Made by a program: the position numbers and the translations under genes. A stretch of DNA of 64,000 bases from Pseudomonas petrae. Its GTDB lineage: Bacteria; Pseudomonadota; Gammaproteobacteria; Pseudomonadales; Pseudomonadaceae. The stretch spans positions 34,334-98,333 of the forward strand of contig NZ_JAKJXE010000018.1 of NCBI RefSeq assembly GCF_021728295.1. Reading direction: 5' to 3'. The notes under the pieces were generated by a model. The model did no database searches and was not told where the DNA came from. It saw only the letters and a program-made list of their open reading frames with translations. Shown one piece after another: positions 1-7,692 of this stretch; position 1 is the stretch's first letter, and every line of letters starts with the position of its first letter.

Positions 1-202
1 GGAAATCGGTTTCTTCCCATTCACTGGACATCCGTGCCGGTGGCGGACGCTGTACGGTGGATTCGCCGACGTAAGTCGGGCAAGGGCTGTAGGCGAAGCT
101 GATTGCGCCATTGGCGGCGACGCACTTGAAGACGTCGGCATTTGCTACGCCGCACAAGAGCAACGTCATGACCGCTGCGGACAGTACTGGAAATCTGCTC
201 AT
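1..202 (-). CDS. Small secreted DUF4124-like protein (3' end beyond window)
   Basis: The reading frame begins at an ATG at 202 behind a strong Shine-Dalgarno sequence (GGGAGG) and runs off the left edge, so only the first 67 residues are visible. Residues 1-22 form a signal peptide ending in VANA, which predicts export to the periplasm. The mature part starts DVFKC and continues with a second cysteine in a YSPCP context. That pattern (aromatic-K-C, then S-x-x-Y-x-x-x-C) is typical of DUF4124 domains, small periplasmic proteins of unknown function. The stretch before the edge is rich in Pro, Arg and Glu. No partner gene is visible. Confidence 0.7.
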   Translation of the reverse strand, partial: MSRFPVLSAAVMTLLLCGVANADVFKCVAANGAISFAYSPCPTYVGESTVQRPPPARMSSEWEETDF

Positions 203-268
203 CGAAACCTCCCTGGATGGCGCAAGGCTACCATCTGAGAGGTTCGGCTGTCAGTGACGCTGATCGGG

Positions 269-763
269 TCAATGGGTTTCGTGGGCGGCTTTCTGGACTT
301 TCGCCAACGCGAGTGCTGCGAACATGTCGGCGTCGCCTTGCAACACCTTCAGGTGATCTTCGACATGATCGACGCTTGAGCGCGGCTCTTCTGAATCAAC
401 CAGTCGGGTCACTTCGCGCAACGCATTCGCCGTGATCCACAGGCTCTGGCGCAACTGGCTGATGATTTTCACCATGCTTTCCGAGTTGTCGAGATCGGCT
501 TCACTCTCCATCTCCCGGGTCGTCTGCATCGTCGGAAATGAGGGCAGCTCAGCGCGGGCCGAGGCATCTACTCCAGTCACGACGCGGGTGATGTCCACAC
601 CGGCGGCGGCGATCTTGAACAGATAATCCGCCCTGGGCAATCGCTGCCCGCTTTCATAATGCCCCTGGGCGTTGGCTTCCACCCCACCGATGGCGCCCAG
701 TGCGCTTTGCGTCAATTTCAGACGTTTCCTTTCCTGCCTCAAACGTTTACCGATGCCATTCAT
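269..763 (-). CDS. XRE-family helix-turn-helix transcriptional regulator
   Basis: This 164-residue protein has an N-terminal Cro/C1-type helix-turn-helix (residues about 3-60: IGKRLRQERKRLKLTQSAL, then a GxxxxAxxxYESGxRxPxxDYLFKIA segment). The C-terminal half is hydrophilic and predicted helical, with no domain I recognise. The frame stays open upstream to 862, but the ATG at 763 follows AGGAGA at the right spacing and starts directly at the HTH, so I chose it. The domain layout suits a soluble repressor or phage-like regulator. The gene stands alone, and no phage genes lie nearby. Confidence 0.8.
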   Translation of the reverse strand: MNGIGKRLRQERKRLKLTQSALGAIGGVEANAQGHYESGQRLPRADYLFKIAAAGVDITRVVTGVDASARAELPSFPTMQTTREMESEADLDNSESMVKIISQLRQSLWITANALREVTRLVDSEEPRSSVDHVEDHLKVLQGDADMFAALALAKVQKAAHETH

Positions 764-1437
764 CAACCTTCTCCTGCGAATTCGCACCCTGCTTGTGTCT
801 CTCGCGGGTGCGCAATGGGGGCCGGAATACGGACTGTTTTCTTTTGGTGTAGAGCTAGCCACGTATGGGAATTGGAGTCATTCACACAGTACAACGGGTA
901 GACATTAGCTGTTCAGCACTCAAATGGCGATTTTTCCGACGCTTTGCGTGGAAAAATCAACGCTGGACGATTCTAGTTATTCCACTGGATTAGGTCACGC
1001 GGTCGTTTGCAGGGTGGGATGGCGCGGGTTAGGCCCTGCGGGGATTAAAAATGCAGGGGAGGAAAGGCTGCGGAGCATACGCCGACTGCCCCATCCCTGC
1101 CGCCCTCTACATGTGCAGCGTTTAATCGGTGATATCGGGGCGTCAGGACGCCGGGCTATATCCTACAGGCAGCGTCTGCTGGTCTGTCAGGATTGGGCCT
1201 TTCAAGGCGAGGCAAGCTGACACACAATTTGTCACGCCTTGGAAACTGGCCTGCAAAGGTGCGCCCGCAACGCTCTACCCCTCGTATTGCGACTCGAAAC
1301 GCTTTCTCGGCGACAACCCGTTCATGGCAGAAGCTGTCTGAGCTCAGGGCGGGTCTTGCCCGTTCGGAGGTTGCCCATTCAATCGGATTGAGCAGAGATG
1401 TTTGAGCTGCCGCTGAACAGCAAGGACACATCATGGA
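764..1437. other. Intergenic region without a recognisable gene
   Basis: These 674 bases separate the XRE gene from the next membrane-protein gene and must hold both promoters. Short open frames occur on both strands but none has a ribosome binding site or recognisable content. One imperfect inverted repeat is visible: TTTCAAGGCG at 1200-1209 against CGCCTTGGAAA at 1235-1245, enclosing a smaller TGACA/TGTCA pair. It is not followed by a T tract, so it is not an obvious terminator. Confidence 0.5.
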
Positions 1438-1896
1438 ATGAACAGCCACGATCCAGCGGATACAACCCCCCGGGCTATATATAAGTTTCTCTTCTGGGTA
1501 TTACTGAGCGTGCTACTTATTTATTACCTGCTCGAACATGTTCCAGGCGGGATTGCTGATGCAGACGAGCTGGTGCTCAAACATCAGCTAAAGCGGGGCG
1601 CATGGGTTTACGTTACTCATTACGGCGCACCTGCGACCGATCTCGACACCTTGAGGTTTTACTTGAGTGATCCGATCCCCGGCGCTGATGAGGAAATCCT
1701 CAAAAACCTGAATGAGCGTAACTCGTTTGTGATCACCGACAGTGCCCTCGAAGACGTGATGATCCGCGAGACGGAGGACGGTGTCGGCATTACTGTGAAG
1801 GGCGCGGTCTATCGCTACTTCAGTAAGCAATATACCCAGAGTGACGGGTTGCAGTCTTATCGGGTGAGCTTGTACCAGCAGGATGAGCGTGGCTAA
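1438..1896 (+). CDS. Hypothetical single-pass membrane protein
   Basis: This 152-residue protein is of unknown function. Residues about 14-33 (YKFLFWVLLSVLLIYYLLEH) form one transmembrane segment, which predicts a short cytoplasmic N-terminus and a periplasmic soluble domain of about 115 residues rich in acidic and beta-prone segments. There are no cysteines and no recognisable enzyme motif. The start codon at 1438 has only a weak purine-rich stretch before it. An ATG five bases upstream is in another frame and stops at once. Codon use is consistent with real coding. It is not in an operon with either neighbour. Confidence 0.6.
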   Translation: MNSHDPADTTPRAIYKFLFWVLLSVLLIYYLLEHVPGGIADADELVLKHQLKRGAWVYVTHYGAPATDLDTLRFYLSDPIPGADEEILKNLNERNSFVITDSALEDVMIRETEDGVGITVKGAVYRYFSKQYTQSDGLQSYRVSLYQQDERG

Positions 1897-1993
1897 GTGA
1901 TTGGGGGCGGGCAGGTCAATGGGTGAGAAACGCAGTCAAGCCTGCTGGCTCGCGCCGCCTCGGCAATTCGACTAATCAGAACTCCCCGGAAAC

Positions 1994-2033
1994 AAAAATC
2001 CCCGCACGCCATAAGCGTTGCGGGGATCTTTTT
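1994..2033. terminator. Bidirectional rho-independent terminator after tRNA-Ser
   Basis: A perfect stem of CCCCGCA (2000-2006) and TGCGGGG (2019-2025) has a 12-base loop. It is followed by a T-rich tract on the + strand and preceded by AAAAAT, which is a T tract on the - strand. It can therefore end the tRNA transcript and any + strand transcript of the gene upstream. Confidence 0.85.
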
Positions 2034-2037
2034 AATG

Positions 2038-2127
2038 TGGCGGTGAAGGAGAGATTCGAACTCTCGATACAATTTCTTGTATACACACTTTCCAGGCGTG
2101 CTCCTTAAGCCACTCGGACACTTCACC
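2038..2127 (-). tRNA. tRNA-Ser (anticodon GGA)
   Basis: This 90-nt class II tRNA reads on the - strand. The acceptor stem GGTGAAG (2121-2127) pairs with CTTCACC, and the discriminator base plus encoded CCA end at 2038. The anticodon loop is CTGGAAA, giving anticodon GGA, which reads UCC and UCU serine codons. A long variable arm is present, as expected for tRNA-Ser, and the T-arm carries GTTCGAATC. A terminator follows immediately. Confidence 0.97.
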
Positions 2128-2221
2128 GTATCTCTTCAGACGTTCAGTCTGTCGAGGCGCGCTAATGTAGTCGAAAGCTTTGGCGAAGGCAAAACTTTTT
2201 TTCAGAATTTTCATGCGCTTA

Positions 2222-2266
2222 AGCAAAAAGCGCGAAGCCCCGGGTGCTCATAAAGGTCCGGGGCTT
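2222..2266 (-). terminator. Rho-independent terminator of the SDR gene
   Basis: Nine-base arms AAGCCCCGG (2235-2243) and CCGGGGCTT (2258-2266) form a strong hairpin. On the - strand the hairpin is followed by CGCGCTTTTTGC. It lies 26 bases past the stop codon of the short-chain dehydrogenase gene. Confidence 0.85.
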
Positions 2267-2291
2267 TGCGTTGAAGGCGAGAGCGAGGGGA

Positions 2292-3041
2292 TCAGGCGCC
2301 GAAGCCGCCGTCGATGGTCAGGCTGGCGCCGGTGACGTAGCCCGCTTCGGGGCCGGCGAGGTAGGCGACCATGGCGGCGATTTCTTCGGATTTGCCGTAG
2401 CGCGGGATGGCCATCAGGTTCATCAGTGATCCGGCAAAGTCGCTGTCGGCCGGGTTCATGTCGGTGTCGACCGGGCCGGGCTGGACGTTGTTGATGGTGA
2501 TGCCGCGCGGGCCGAGGTCGCGGGCCAGGCCTTTGGTCAGGCCGACCAGCGCCGACTTGCTCATGGCGTAGACGCCGCCACCGGCGAAGGGCATGCGGTC
2601 GGCGTTGGTGCTGCCGATGTTGATGATGCGACCGCCTTCTTTCATATGCCGCGCCGCTTCCTGACTGGCGATGAACACACTGCGTACGTTGATGGCCAGG
2701 GTTCGGTCGAAGTCTTCAAGGGTGAATTCGTCGAGTGGCGCGATGGCCAGCACGCCGGCGTTGTTGACGAGAATATCGAGGCCGCCGAACGCCTTCACCG
2801 TCTTGGCGACGGCGTCGCGAATGTCTTCGGCGTTGGCGCTGTCGGCCTTGATGGCCAGGGCCTTGCCGCCGGCTGCGGTGATGCTGTCTTGCAGTTCTTG
2901 CGCTTTGGCTTCCGAGCTGACGAAAGTGAAGGCCACTGCTGCGCCTTGTTCGACCAGCCGTTTGACGATCGCTGCGCCGATGCCGCGCGAGCCGCCTTGT
3001 ACCAGTGCTGTTTTGCCGATCAGATTGGTGGGATGAGTCAT
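2292..3041 (-). CDS. Short-chain dehydrogenase/reductase (SDR) family oxidoreductase
   Basis: This classical SDR has 249 residues, the usual length, with a Rossmann fold for NAD(P)(H). The cofactor loop GGSRGIG is at residues 16-22, NNAG at 93-96, catalytic Ser144, and the YxxxK pair at Tyr158 and Lys162. The C-terminus ends in the common DGGFGA tail. The arginine in the glycine loop suggests NADPH preference, as in FabG-like 3-oxoacyl reductases. The substrate cannot be read from sequence. The gene diverges from a LysR regulator 147 bp away, an arrangement that usually means the LysR protein controls it. A terminator follows directly. Confidence 0.9.
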   Translation of the reverse strand: MTHPTNLIGKTALVQGGSRGIGAAIVKRLVEQGAAVAFTFVSSEAKAQELQDSITAAGGKALAIKADSANAEDIRDAVAKTVKAFGGLDILVNNAGVLAIAPLDEFTLEDFDRTLAINVRSVFIASQEAARHMKEGGRIINIGSTNADRMPFAGGGVYAMSKSALVGLTKGLARDLGPRGITINNVQPGPVDTDMNPADSDFAGSLMNLMAIPRYGKSEEIAAMVAYLAGPEAGYVTGASLTIDGGFGA

Positions 3042-3055
3042 GTCGATCTCCTGTA

Positions 3056-3148
3056 GCCCTGAGTGATGGGCAGTGAGTGATAGGTAGTGAGTAGTGAGTT
3101 GATGGACACGAGTATCTGCCGACGATTACCCGCGCGGTAGCCGGTAAT
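3056..3148. repeat. Imperfect short tandem repeats and an inverted repeat between SDR and LysR genes
   Basis: Between 3061 and 3103 the unit GTGAGTGATRGG/GTAGTGAG is repeated imperfectly about four times. Further along, ATTACC (3125-3130) and GGTAAT (3143-3148) form an inverted repeat with a 12-base spacer. This could be the binding site of the neighbouring LysR protein. The spacing is looser than a classic T-N11-A box, so this is only a suggestion. Confidence 0.4.
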
Positions 3149-3188
3149 AGAGATAGTCTGTGTAAACCGAAAGTTGTGAGTGAGTGCG

Positions 3189-4112
3189 ATGGAAAACTTC
3201 AGCAGCATCGAGTGCTTCGTGCGCAGTGCCGAGGTCGGCAGCTTTGCCGAGGCTGCGCGCCGCCTGAGCCTGACGCCCGCTGCCGTCGGCAAGAGCGTCG
3301 CCAAACTTGAGGCGAAGCTCGGCGTGAGGCTGTTTCAGCGCAGCACGCGCAAGTTGACGCTGACAGAAGCCGGCCAGCGTTTTCTCGGCGAGGTCAGCGC
3401 GAGCCTCAACACCATTCAGAACGCTGTCGCCAACCTGGCCAGCGCCGAAGGCAGTCCCGCCGGCACTTTGAAAGTCAGCGTCGGCACTATGTTCGGATGC
3501 CTGTATGTGGTGCCGCTGCTGGCCGATTTTCTGCAGCGCTATCCGGCCATCACGCCCGACTGGCATTTCGATAACCGGCAGGTGGACCTGATAGGGCAGG
3601 GCTTCGACGCTGCCATCGGCGGTGGCTTCGATCTGCCCCAAGGCGTCGTCGCGCGCAAACTGGCGCCCGCCCACCGCGTGCTGGTGGCGTCTGCGCAATG
3701 GGTGCAAGCCCACGAAGGCATCACGCATCCGGACGATTTGCACGACTGTGACGGCATTCTGATCCGTTCGCCGCAAACCGGGCGGATCCGGTCCTGGCCG
3801 TTGAGCCATCGCAGTCATGAGCAAAGCCCGCTGCGCATGAAGGTGCGCATGACCCTGAGTGATTCCGAGGCTGCCTGCCGCGCGGCGAGTCAGAGTCTGG
3901 GCGTCGCGCTGGTGAGCATGCCGTTCGCCCTGCCGTACCTGCGCAGCGGTGCGCTGCAACGGGTGCTGCCGGAGTGGTATGTCGAGGACGGCAACATTTC
4001 CATCTATTACAGTGGGCACAAGTTACTGCCGGGCAAGACCCGCGCGTTCGTCGACTTCATCATCGAGCAGTTCGCCGAACAGCAATGGGCAAGGCATTTC
4101 AGTGCCGTTTGA
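3189..4112 (+). CDS. LysR-family transcriptional regulator
   Basis: This 307-residue LysR-type regulator has an N-terminal winged HTH (residues about 1-60, with the FAEAARRLSLTPAAVGKSVAKLEAKLGVRLFQR pattern split here only for reading) and a C-terminal LysR substrate-binding domain (about 87-295). I chose the ATG at 3189. A GTG nine bases upstream is also in frame and would add three residues. It is transcribed divergently from the SDR gene, so it most likely regulates that gene and itself. The effector is unknown. Confidence 0.9.
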   Translation: MENFSSIECFVRSAEVGSFAEAARRLSLTPAAVGKSVAKLEAKLGVRLFQRSTRKLTLTEAGQRFLGEVSASLNTIQNAVANLASAEGSPAGTLKVSVGTMFGCLYVVPLLADFLQRYPAITPDWHFDNRQVDLIGQGFDAAIGGGFDLPQGVVARKLAPAHRVLVASAQWVQAHEGITHPDDLHDCDGILIRSPQTGRIRSWPLSHRSHEQSPLRMKVRMTLSDSEAACRAASQSLGVALVSMPFALPYLRSGALQRVLPEWYVEDGNISIYYSGHKLLPGKTRAFVDFIIEQFAEQQWARHFSAV

Positions 4113-4126
4113 GCGGCGCAACCCCC

Positions 4127-4150
4127 TGTAGGAGCGCGCTTGCCCGCGAA
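4127..4150 (+). repeat. REP palindrome (TGTAGGAGCGCGCTTGCCCGCGA class), single copy
   Basis: This is a single copy of the GAGCGCGCTTGCCCGCG repetitive extragenic palindrome found repeatedly in this window (also near 14.6, 17.7, 30.6, 32.0 and 56.8 kb). It sits in the spacer between the LysR gene and the hydrolase gene. Confidence 0.85.
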
Positions 4151-4235
4151 GAGGCCGCCTCAGCAGACGTTGATGGGTTTGACAGAACGTCATCGCAAGC
4201 AGGCTCACCGCATTAAGGTCTTGATAGGAAGCACC

Positions 4236-4796
4236 ATGCACATTCAACCGAAAGCCGCGCTGGTCCTCATCGACATGCAGCAGGGCATCAACCACTCGAA
4301 GCTGGGGCGGCGCAACAACCCTGACGCCGAGCAGCGGATGCTGGAACTGCTGAGCGCCTGGCGCGACAGCGGGCGCACGGTGATTCACGTGCGGCATTTC
4401 TCCCGCTCACCGGACTCGGTGTTCTGGCCGCAGCAGTCCGGCGTCGAGTTTCAGCCGGCATTTGTCCCTTGGGACGACGAAGGCGAGCTGCACAAACAGG
4501 TGCCCGACGCCTTTTGTCATTCGGCGCTGGAGGGTTGGTTGCGTGCGGACGGAATCAATCAGGTGGTGAACGTCGGCGTGGTGACCAACAACTCCGTGGA
4601 GTCGACCGCGCGTACCGGCGGCAACCTCGGCTTCGAGGTTATCGTGCCCCACGACGCCTGCTTCACCTTCGACGGCGCGGACTTCTTCGGACAGCCACGC
4701 ACTGCCGAAGACATCCACGCCATGTCGCTGGCCAATCTGCACGGTGAGTACGCGCAGGTGGTGGCGACCGAGGCTATTTTGCGGGCGATCAGTTAA
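4236..4796 (+). CDS. Isochorismatase-family hydrolase with Ser in place of the catalytic Cys
   Basis: This 186-residue protein belongs to the isochorismatase/nicotinamidase-like alpha-beta hydrolase superfamily. Catalytic Asp13 sits in ALVLIDMQQG. Lys87 sits in the ELHKQVPDAF context. The nucleophile motif reads VVTNNSVEST, so residue 120 is Ser where amidase members have Cys. The ATG at 4236 follows AGGAA. The frame is open upstream to 4140, but that part crosses a REP element. Family members cleave amides such as nicotinamide or N-carbamoyl compounds through a Cys thioester, so this protein either uses another mechanism or belongs to a Ser-bearing subfamily. The next gene is convergent and there is no operon partner. 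Confidence 0.85.
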   Translation: MHIQPKAALVLIDMQQGINHSKLGRRNNPDAEQRMLELLSAWRDSGRTVIHVRHFSRSPDSVFWPQQSGVEFQPAFVPWDDEGELHKQVPDAFCHSALEGWLRADGINQVVNVGVVTNNSVESTARTGGNLGFEVIVPHDACFTFDGADFFGQPRTAEDIHAMSLANLHGEYAQVVATEAILRAIS

Positions 4797-4823
4797 TCCG
4801 CATCTCGAGGCTCAACGCGCGCC

Positions 4824-6269
4824 TTATGCGTGCTGCACGCCCGCGCGCTTGAGCAGCTTCTTGCAGCGTTCCGACAGATGCACCACGCGCAGGTGTTTCC
4901 CCGCCTTGTGGTAGCGCCCGCGCAGGGTTTTCAGCGCCGCAACCGCGGAATAGTCCACGAAGATCAGATGACGACAATCCAGCGTGACGTGTTGCGGATC
5001 GTTGACGTGATCGAACTGATCCAGGAACGGCGTGGTGGAGGCGAAAAACAGAGTGCCGTGGAGGTGATACATCTTGCTGCCGTCCGGCGCGATATGGCTG
5101 TCGGCGTACAGCTCGCGAGCCTGTTGCCAGGCGAAGTTCAGCGCCGCGATGAGGATGCCGAACAGCACGGCGGTGGCCAGGTCGGTGAGGACGGTGACGA
5201 GGGTCACGGCGATGATCGCGAAGACGTCGTTCAACGGCACTTTGCGCAGCACGCGCAGGGAGGCCCAGGCGAAGGTCTGCTGGGCGACCACGAACATCAC
5301 GCCGACCAGCGCCGCCAGCGGAATGCGCTCGATGAGGGGCGACAGGAACAGCACGAACATCAGAATCATCACCCCGGCGACGATGCCGGACAGACGACCG
5401 CGGCCGCCGGAACTCAGGTTGATCACGGTCTGGCCGATCATTGCGCAGCCGCCCATGCCGCCGCACAGACCGGAAGCCAGGTTGGCGACGCCGAGGGCGA
5501 CGCATTCGCGATCGGGGTAGCCGCGGCTCTCGGTGATTTCATCGGTGAGGTTCAGGGTCAGCAAGGTTTCCAGCAGACCGACCAGCGCCATCAGGATCGC
5601 GTAGGGCGCGATGATCCGCAGGGTCTCCAGATTCCACGGCACGTCCGGCAGCGACAGGCCCGGCAGACCGCCGGCGATGTGCGCCATGTCGCCGAGGGTG
5701 CGCGTCGGCAGGTCGAACAGGTACACCAGCAGGCCGACGCCGAGGATGGCCACCAGCGCCGGCGGCACCGAGCGGGTCAGGCGCGGCAGCAGATACACCA
5801 CCGCCATGGTCATCGCCACCAGGCCGATCATCAAGTACAGCGGCGTGTCACTGAGCCAGGTTTCGCCGCTTTTGAAATGCTCCAGCTGCGCCATGGCGAT
5901 GACGATCGCAAGGCCGTTGACGAACCCGAGCATGACTGGATACGGCACCATCCGCACCAGTTTGCCCAGGCGCAGCAGTCCGAACGCGATCATCACCAAC
6001 CCGCCCAGCAACACCGTCGCCAGCAGGTACTGCACGCCGTGCTGCACCACCAGCGCCACGATGACCACGGCCATCGAACCCGCCGCACCCGAGACCATGC
6101 CGGGACGCCCGCCGAACAGCGCGGTCAGCGTGCAGATGATGAATGCGCCGTACAAGCCCATCAGCGGGTTGAGGTGCGCGACCAGCGCGAAGGCGATGCA
6201 CTCGGGCACCAGGGCGAAAGAGGTGGTGAGTCCGGCGAGGACATCGGCGCGAAGACGGGCGGGTTTCAT
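4824..6269 (-). CDS. SulP-family anion transporter with STAS domain
   Basis: This 481-residue inner-membrane permease is of the SulP/SLC26 type. The first about 375 residues are hydrophobic with the expected 12-14 membrane spans. They include the early ALVPECIAFALVAHLNPLMGLY segment and the conserved GGMGGCAMIGQT stretch near residues 265-280. The C-terminal about 90 residues form a STAS domain (HVTLDCRHLIFVDYSAVAALKTL). Members carry sulfate, bicarbonate or dicarboxylates, and the sequence does not settle which. It is shorter than the 550-570 residues of many bacterial SulPs, mainly because the linker and STAS domain are compact. No carbonic anhydrase lies nearby. Confidence 0.88.
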   Translation of the reverse strand: MKPARLRADVLAGLTTSFALVPECIAFALVAHLNPLMGLYGAFIICTLTALFGGRPGMVSGAAGSMAVVIVALVVQHGVQYLLATVLLGGLVMIAFGLLRLGKLVRMVPYPVMLGFVNGLAIVIAMAQLEHFKSGETWLSDTPLYLMIGLVAMTMAVVYLLPRLTRSVPPALVAILGVGLLVYLFDLPTRTLGDMAHIAGGLPGLSLPDVPWNLETLRIIAPYAILMALVGLLETLLTLNLTDEITESRGYPDRECVALGVANLASGLCGGMGGCAMIGQTVINLSSGGRGRLSGIVAGVMILMFVLFLSPLIERIPLAALVGVMFVVAQQTFAWASLRVLRKVPLNDVFAIIAVTLVTVLTDLATAVLFGILIAALNFAWQQARELYADSHIAPDGSKMYHLHGTLFFASTTPFLDQFDHVNDPQHVTLDCRHLIFVDYSAVAALKTLRGRYHKAGKHLRVVHLSERCKKLLKRAGVQHA

Positions 6270-6456
6270 GGCGTTCCTGGAGGGCGGCGTGCAAAAAGGA
6301 GGGGATGTTACGGAATGTGAACGCAGACGGCCAGTTGGGGAAATGCCGCACCCTGCCGGGTTTCACTCATTCTTCATGTGTCCTGTCACTGCCGATTGTG
6401 TAACGATGTTTGACTCAAACAGCTCGCCGATTCCTGTCATCAAGGCTCGGCACGTT

Positions 6457-7683
6457 ATGAAGGACAGAACACGGATGCTCGCTGCGCTCAGACACTACCC
6501 GGCTTCAGTCAATCTCCTGCTTTCGTCGTCGCTTTTTCTGACGCTGGGCAGGGCTATCACCCTGCCGTACCTGGTGATTTACCTTTCTTCGAATTTCGTC
6601 TTGAGCATGAGCGACATCGGCATGGTCGTCGGCGGTGCGCTGATTGTCGGCTCGTTGCTGAGCCTGTATGGCGGCTACCTTACCGACAAACTGTCCAGCT
6701 ATCGGCTGATTCTGTGCTTCACCGGGTTCTTCGTCACCGGCTTCATCGGCATGTGCGTGACCAGCAAGCTGTGGCTGTTCTTCCTGTTTCTGGTGTCGTT
6801 CAATTTCGCGTATTCGGTCATCGATATCGTGGTCAAGGCGGCGTTCGGCAAGCTGTTGCCGGTGGCCGATCAGAGCAAAGTGTTCTCGGTGCGCTACACG
6901 CTGATCAACATCGGCTATGCGGTCGGGCCGTTCATTGGCGCAGGGCTGGCGCACTGGAACATGAAGCTGCCGTTTGTGATGTCGGCGGCGTTGGGCCTGG
7001 GCTTCTTGCTGGTCTACGCGATGTACGGGGACCGCAAGCTGAGTTCGGCGGACCCGGCCAATGCGCTAATTTCCTTCATCGCCGTGGGACGCATCCTGCT
7101 CAAGGACTACCGGCTGGTGTGCTTCACCGTCGGCGGCGTGCTCAGCGCCGTGGTGTTCGGGCAATTCACCGCTTACTTGTCGCAATACCTGGTCACCACG
7201 ACCACGCCGGAATTCACTTATCGGGTCGTCAGTTCGGTGGTGGCGGTGAACGCGGCGGTGGTGATCTGCTTGCAGTACCTGGTCGGCAAACGCATCAGTC
7301 ATCAGTACTTGAATCAGTGGCTGACCGCAGGTTTCAGCCTGTTCCTGATGGGCGTGGTCGGGTTTGCCCTGTCGACCACGGTGCTGCACTGGTCGCTGGC
7401 TGTGGCGGTGTTCACCCTCGGCGAGATCATCGTGTTTCCCGCCGAGTACATGTTCATCGACCGCATCGCACCCACCCATTTGCGCGGCATGTATTACGGC
7501 GCGCAGAACCTCTCCAACCTCGGCGGCGCTCTGGGGCCGGTGTTGTGTGGCTTCGCACTGTCGACCCAGTCGGCGCATTTCATGTTTTACATGCTGGCGG
7601 CCTTCATCATTGCTGGCGGCTGTTTCTACCTACTGGGCGCCTCGTATTCCAGACGCCACGACCAAAACTCCACTGCGCAGTGA
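6457..7683 (+). CDS. MFS transporter (MdtH-like)
   Basis: This is a major facilitator superfamily permease of about 408 residues with 12 predicted membrane spans. The loop between helices 2 and 3 reads GGYLTDKLSSYR, close to the MFS motif A. The YGAQNLSNLGGALGP segment in the C-terminal half resembles MdtH-type drug exporters. The start is uncertain: in-frame ATGs occur at 6406, 6457 and 6475. The last has AAGGA ten bases ahead, while 6457 gives a short basic N-terminus. The open frame extends far upstream only as a shadow of the SulP gene. The ATPase gene follows after 9 bp, so the two may be co-transcribed. Confidence 0.85.
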   Translation: MKDRTRMLAALRHYPASVNLLLSSSLFLTLGRAITLPYLVIYLSSNFVLSMSDIGMVVGGALIVGSLLSLYGGYLTDKLSSYRLILCFTGFFVTGFIGMCVTSKLWLFFLFLVSFNFAYSVIDIVVKAAFGKLLPVADQSKVFSVRYTLINIGYAVGPFIGAGLAHWNMKLPFVMSAALGLGFLLVYAMYGDRKLSSADPANALISFIAVGRILLKDYRLVCFTVGGVLSAVVFGQFTAYLSQYLVTTTTPEFTYRVVSSVVAVNAAVVICLQYLVGKRISHQYLNQWLTAGFSLFLMGVVGFALSTTVLHWSLAVAVFTLGEIIVFPAEYMFIDRIAPTHLRGMYYGAQNLSNLGGALGPVLCGFALSTQSAHFMFYMLAAFIIAGGCFYLLGASYSRRHDQNSTAQ

Positions 7684-7692
7684 AGCGTTTCG

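Noticed and set aside
4830..6320. Long + strand open frame (496 codons) opposite the SulP gene
   Set aside because: It is the antisense shadow of a clear SulP gene. Its translation is rich in His, Gln and Arg, with no recognisable fold.
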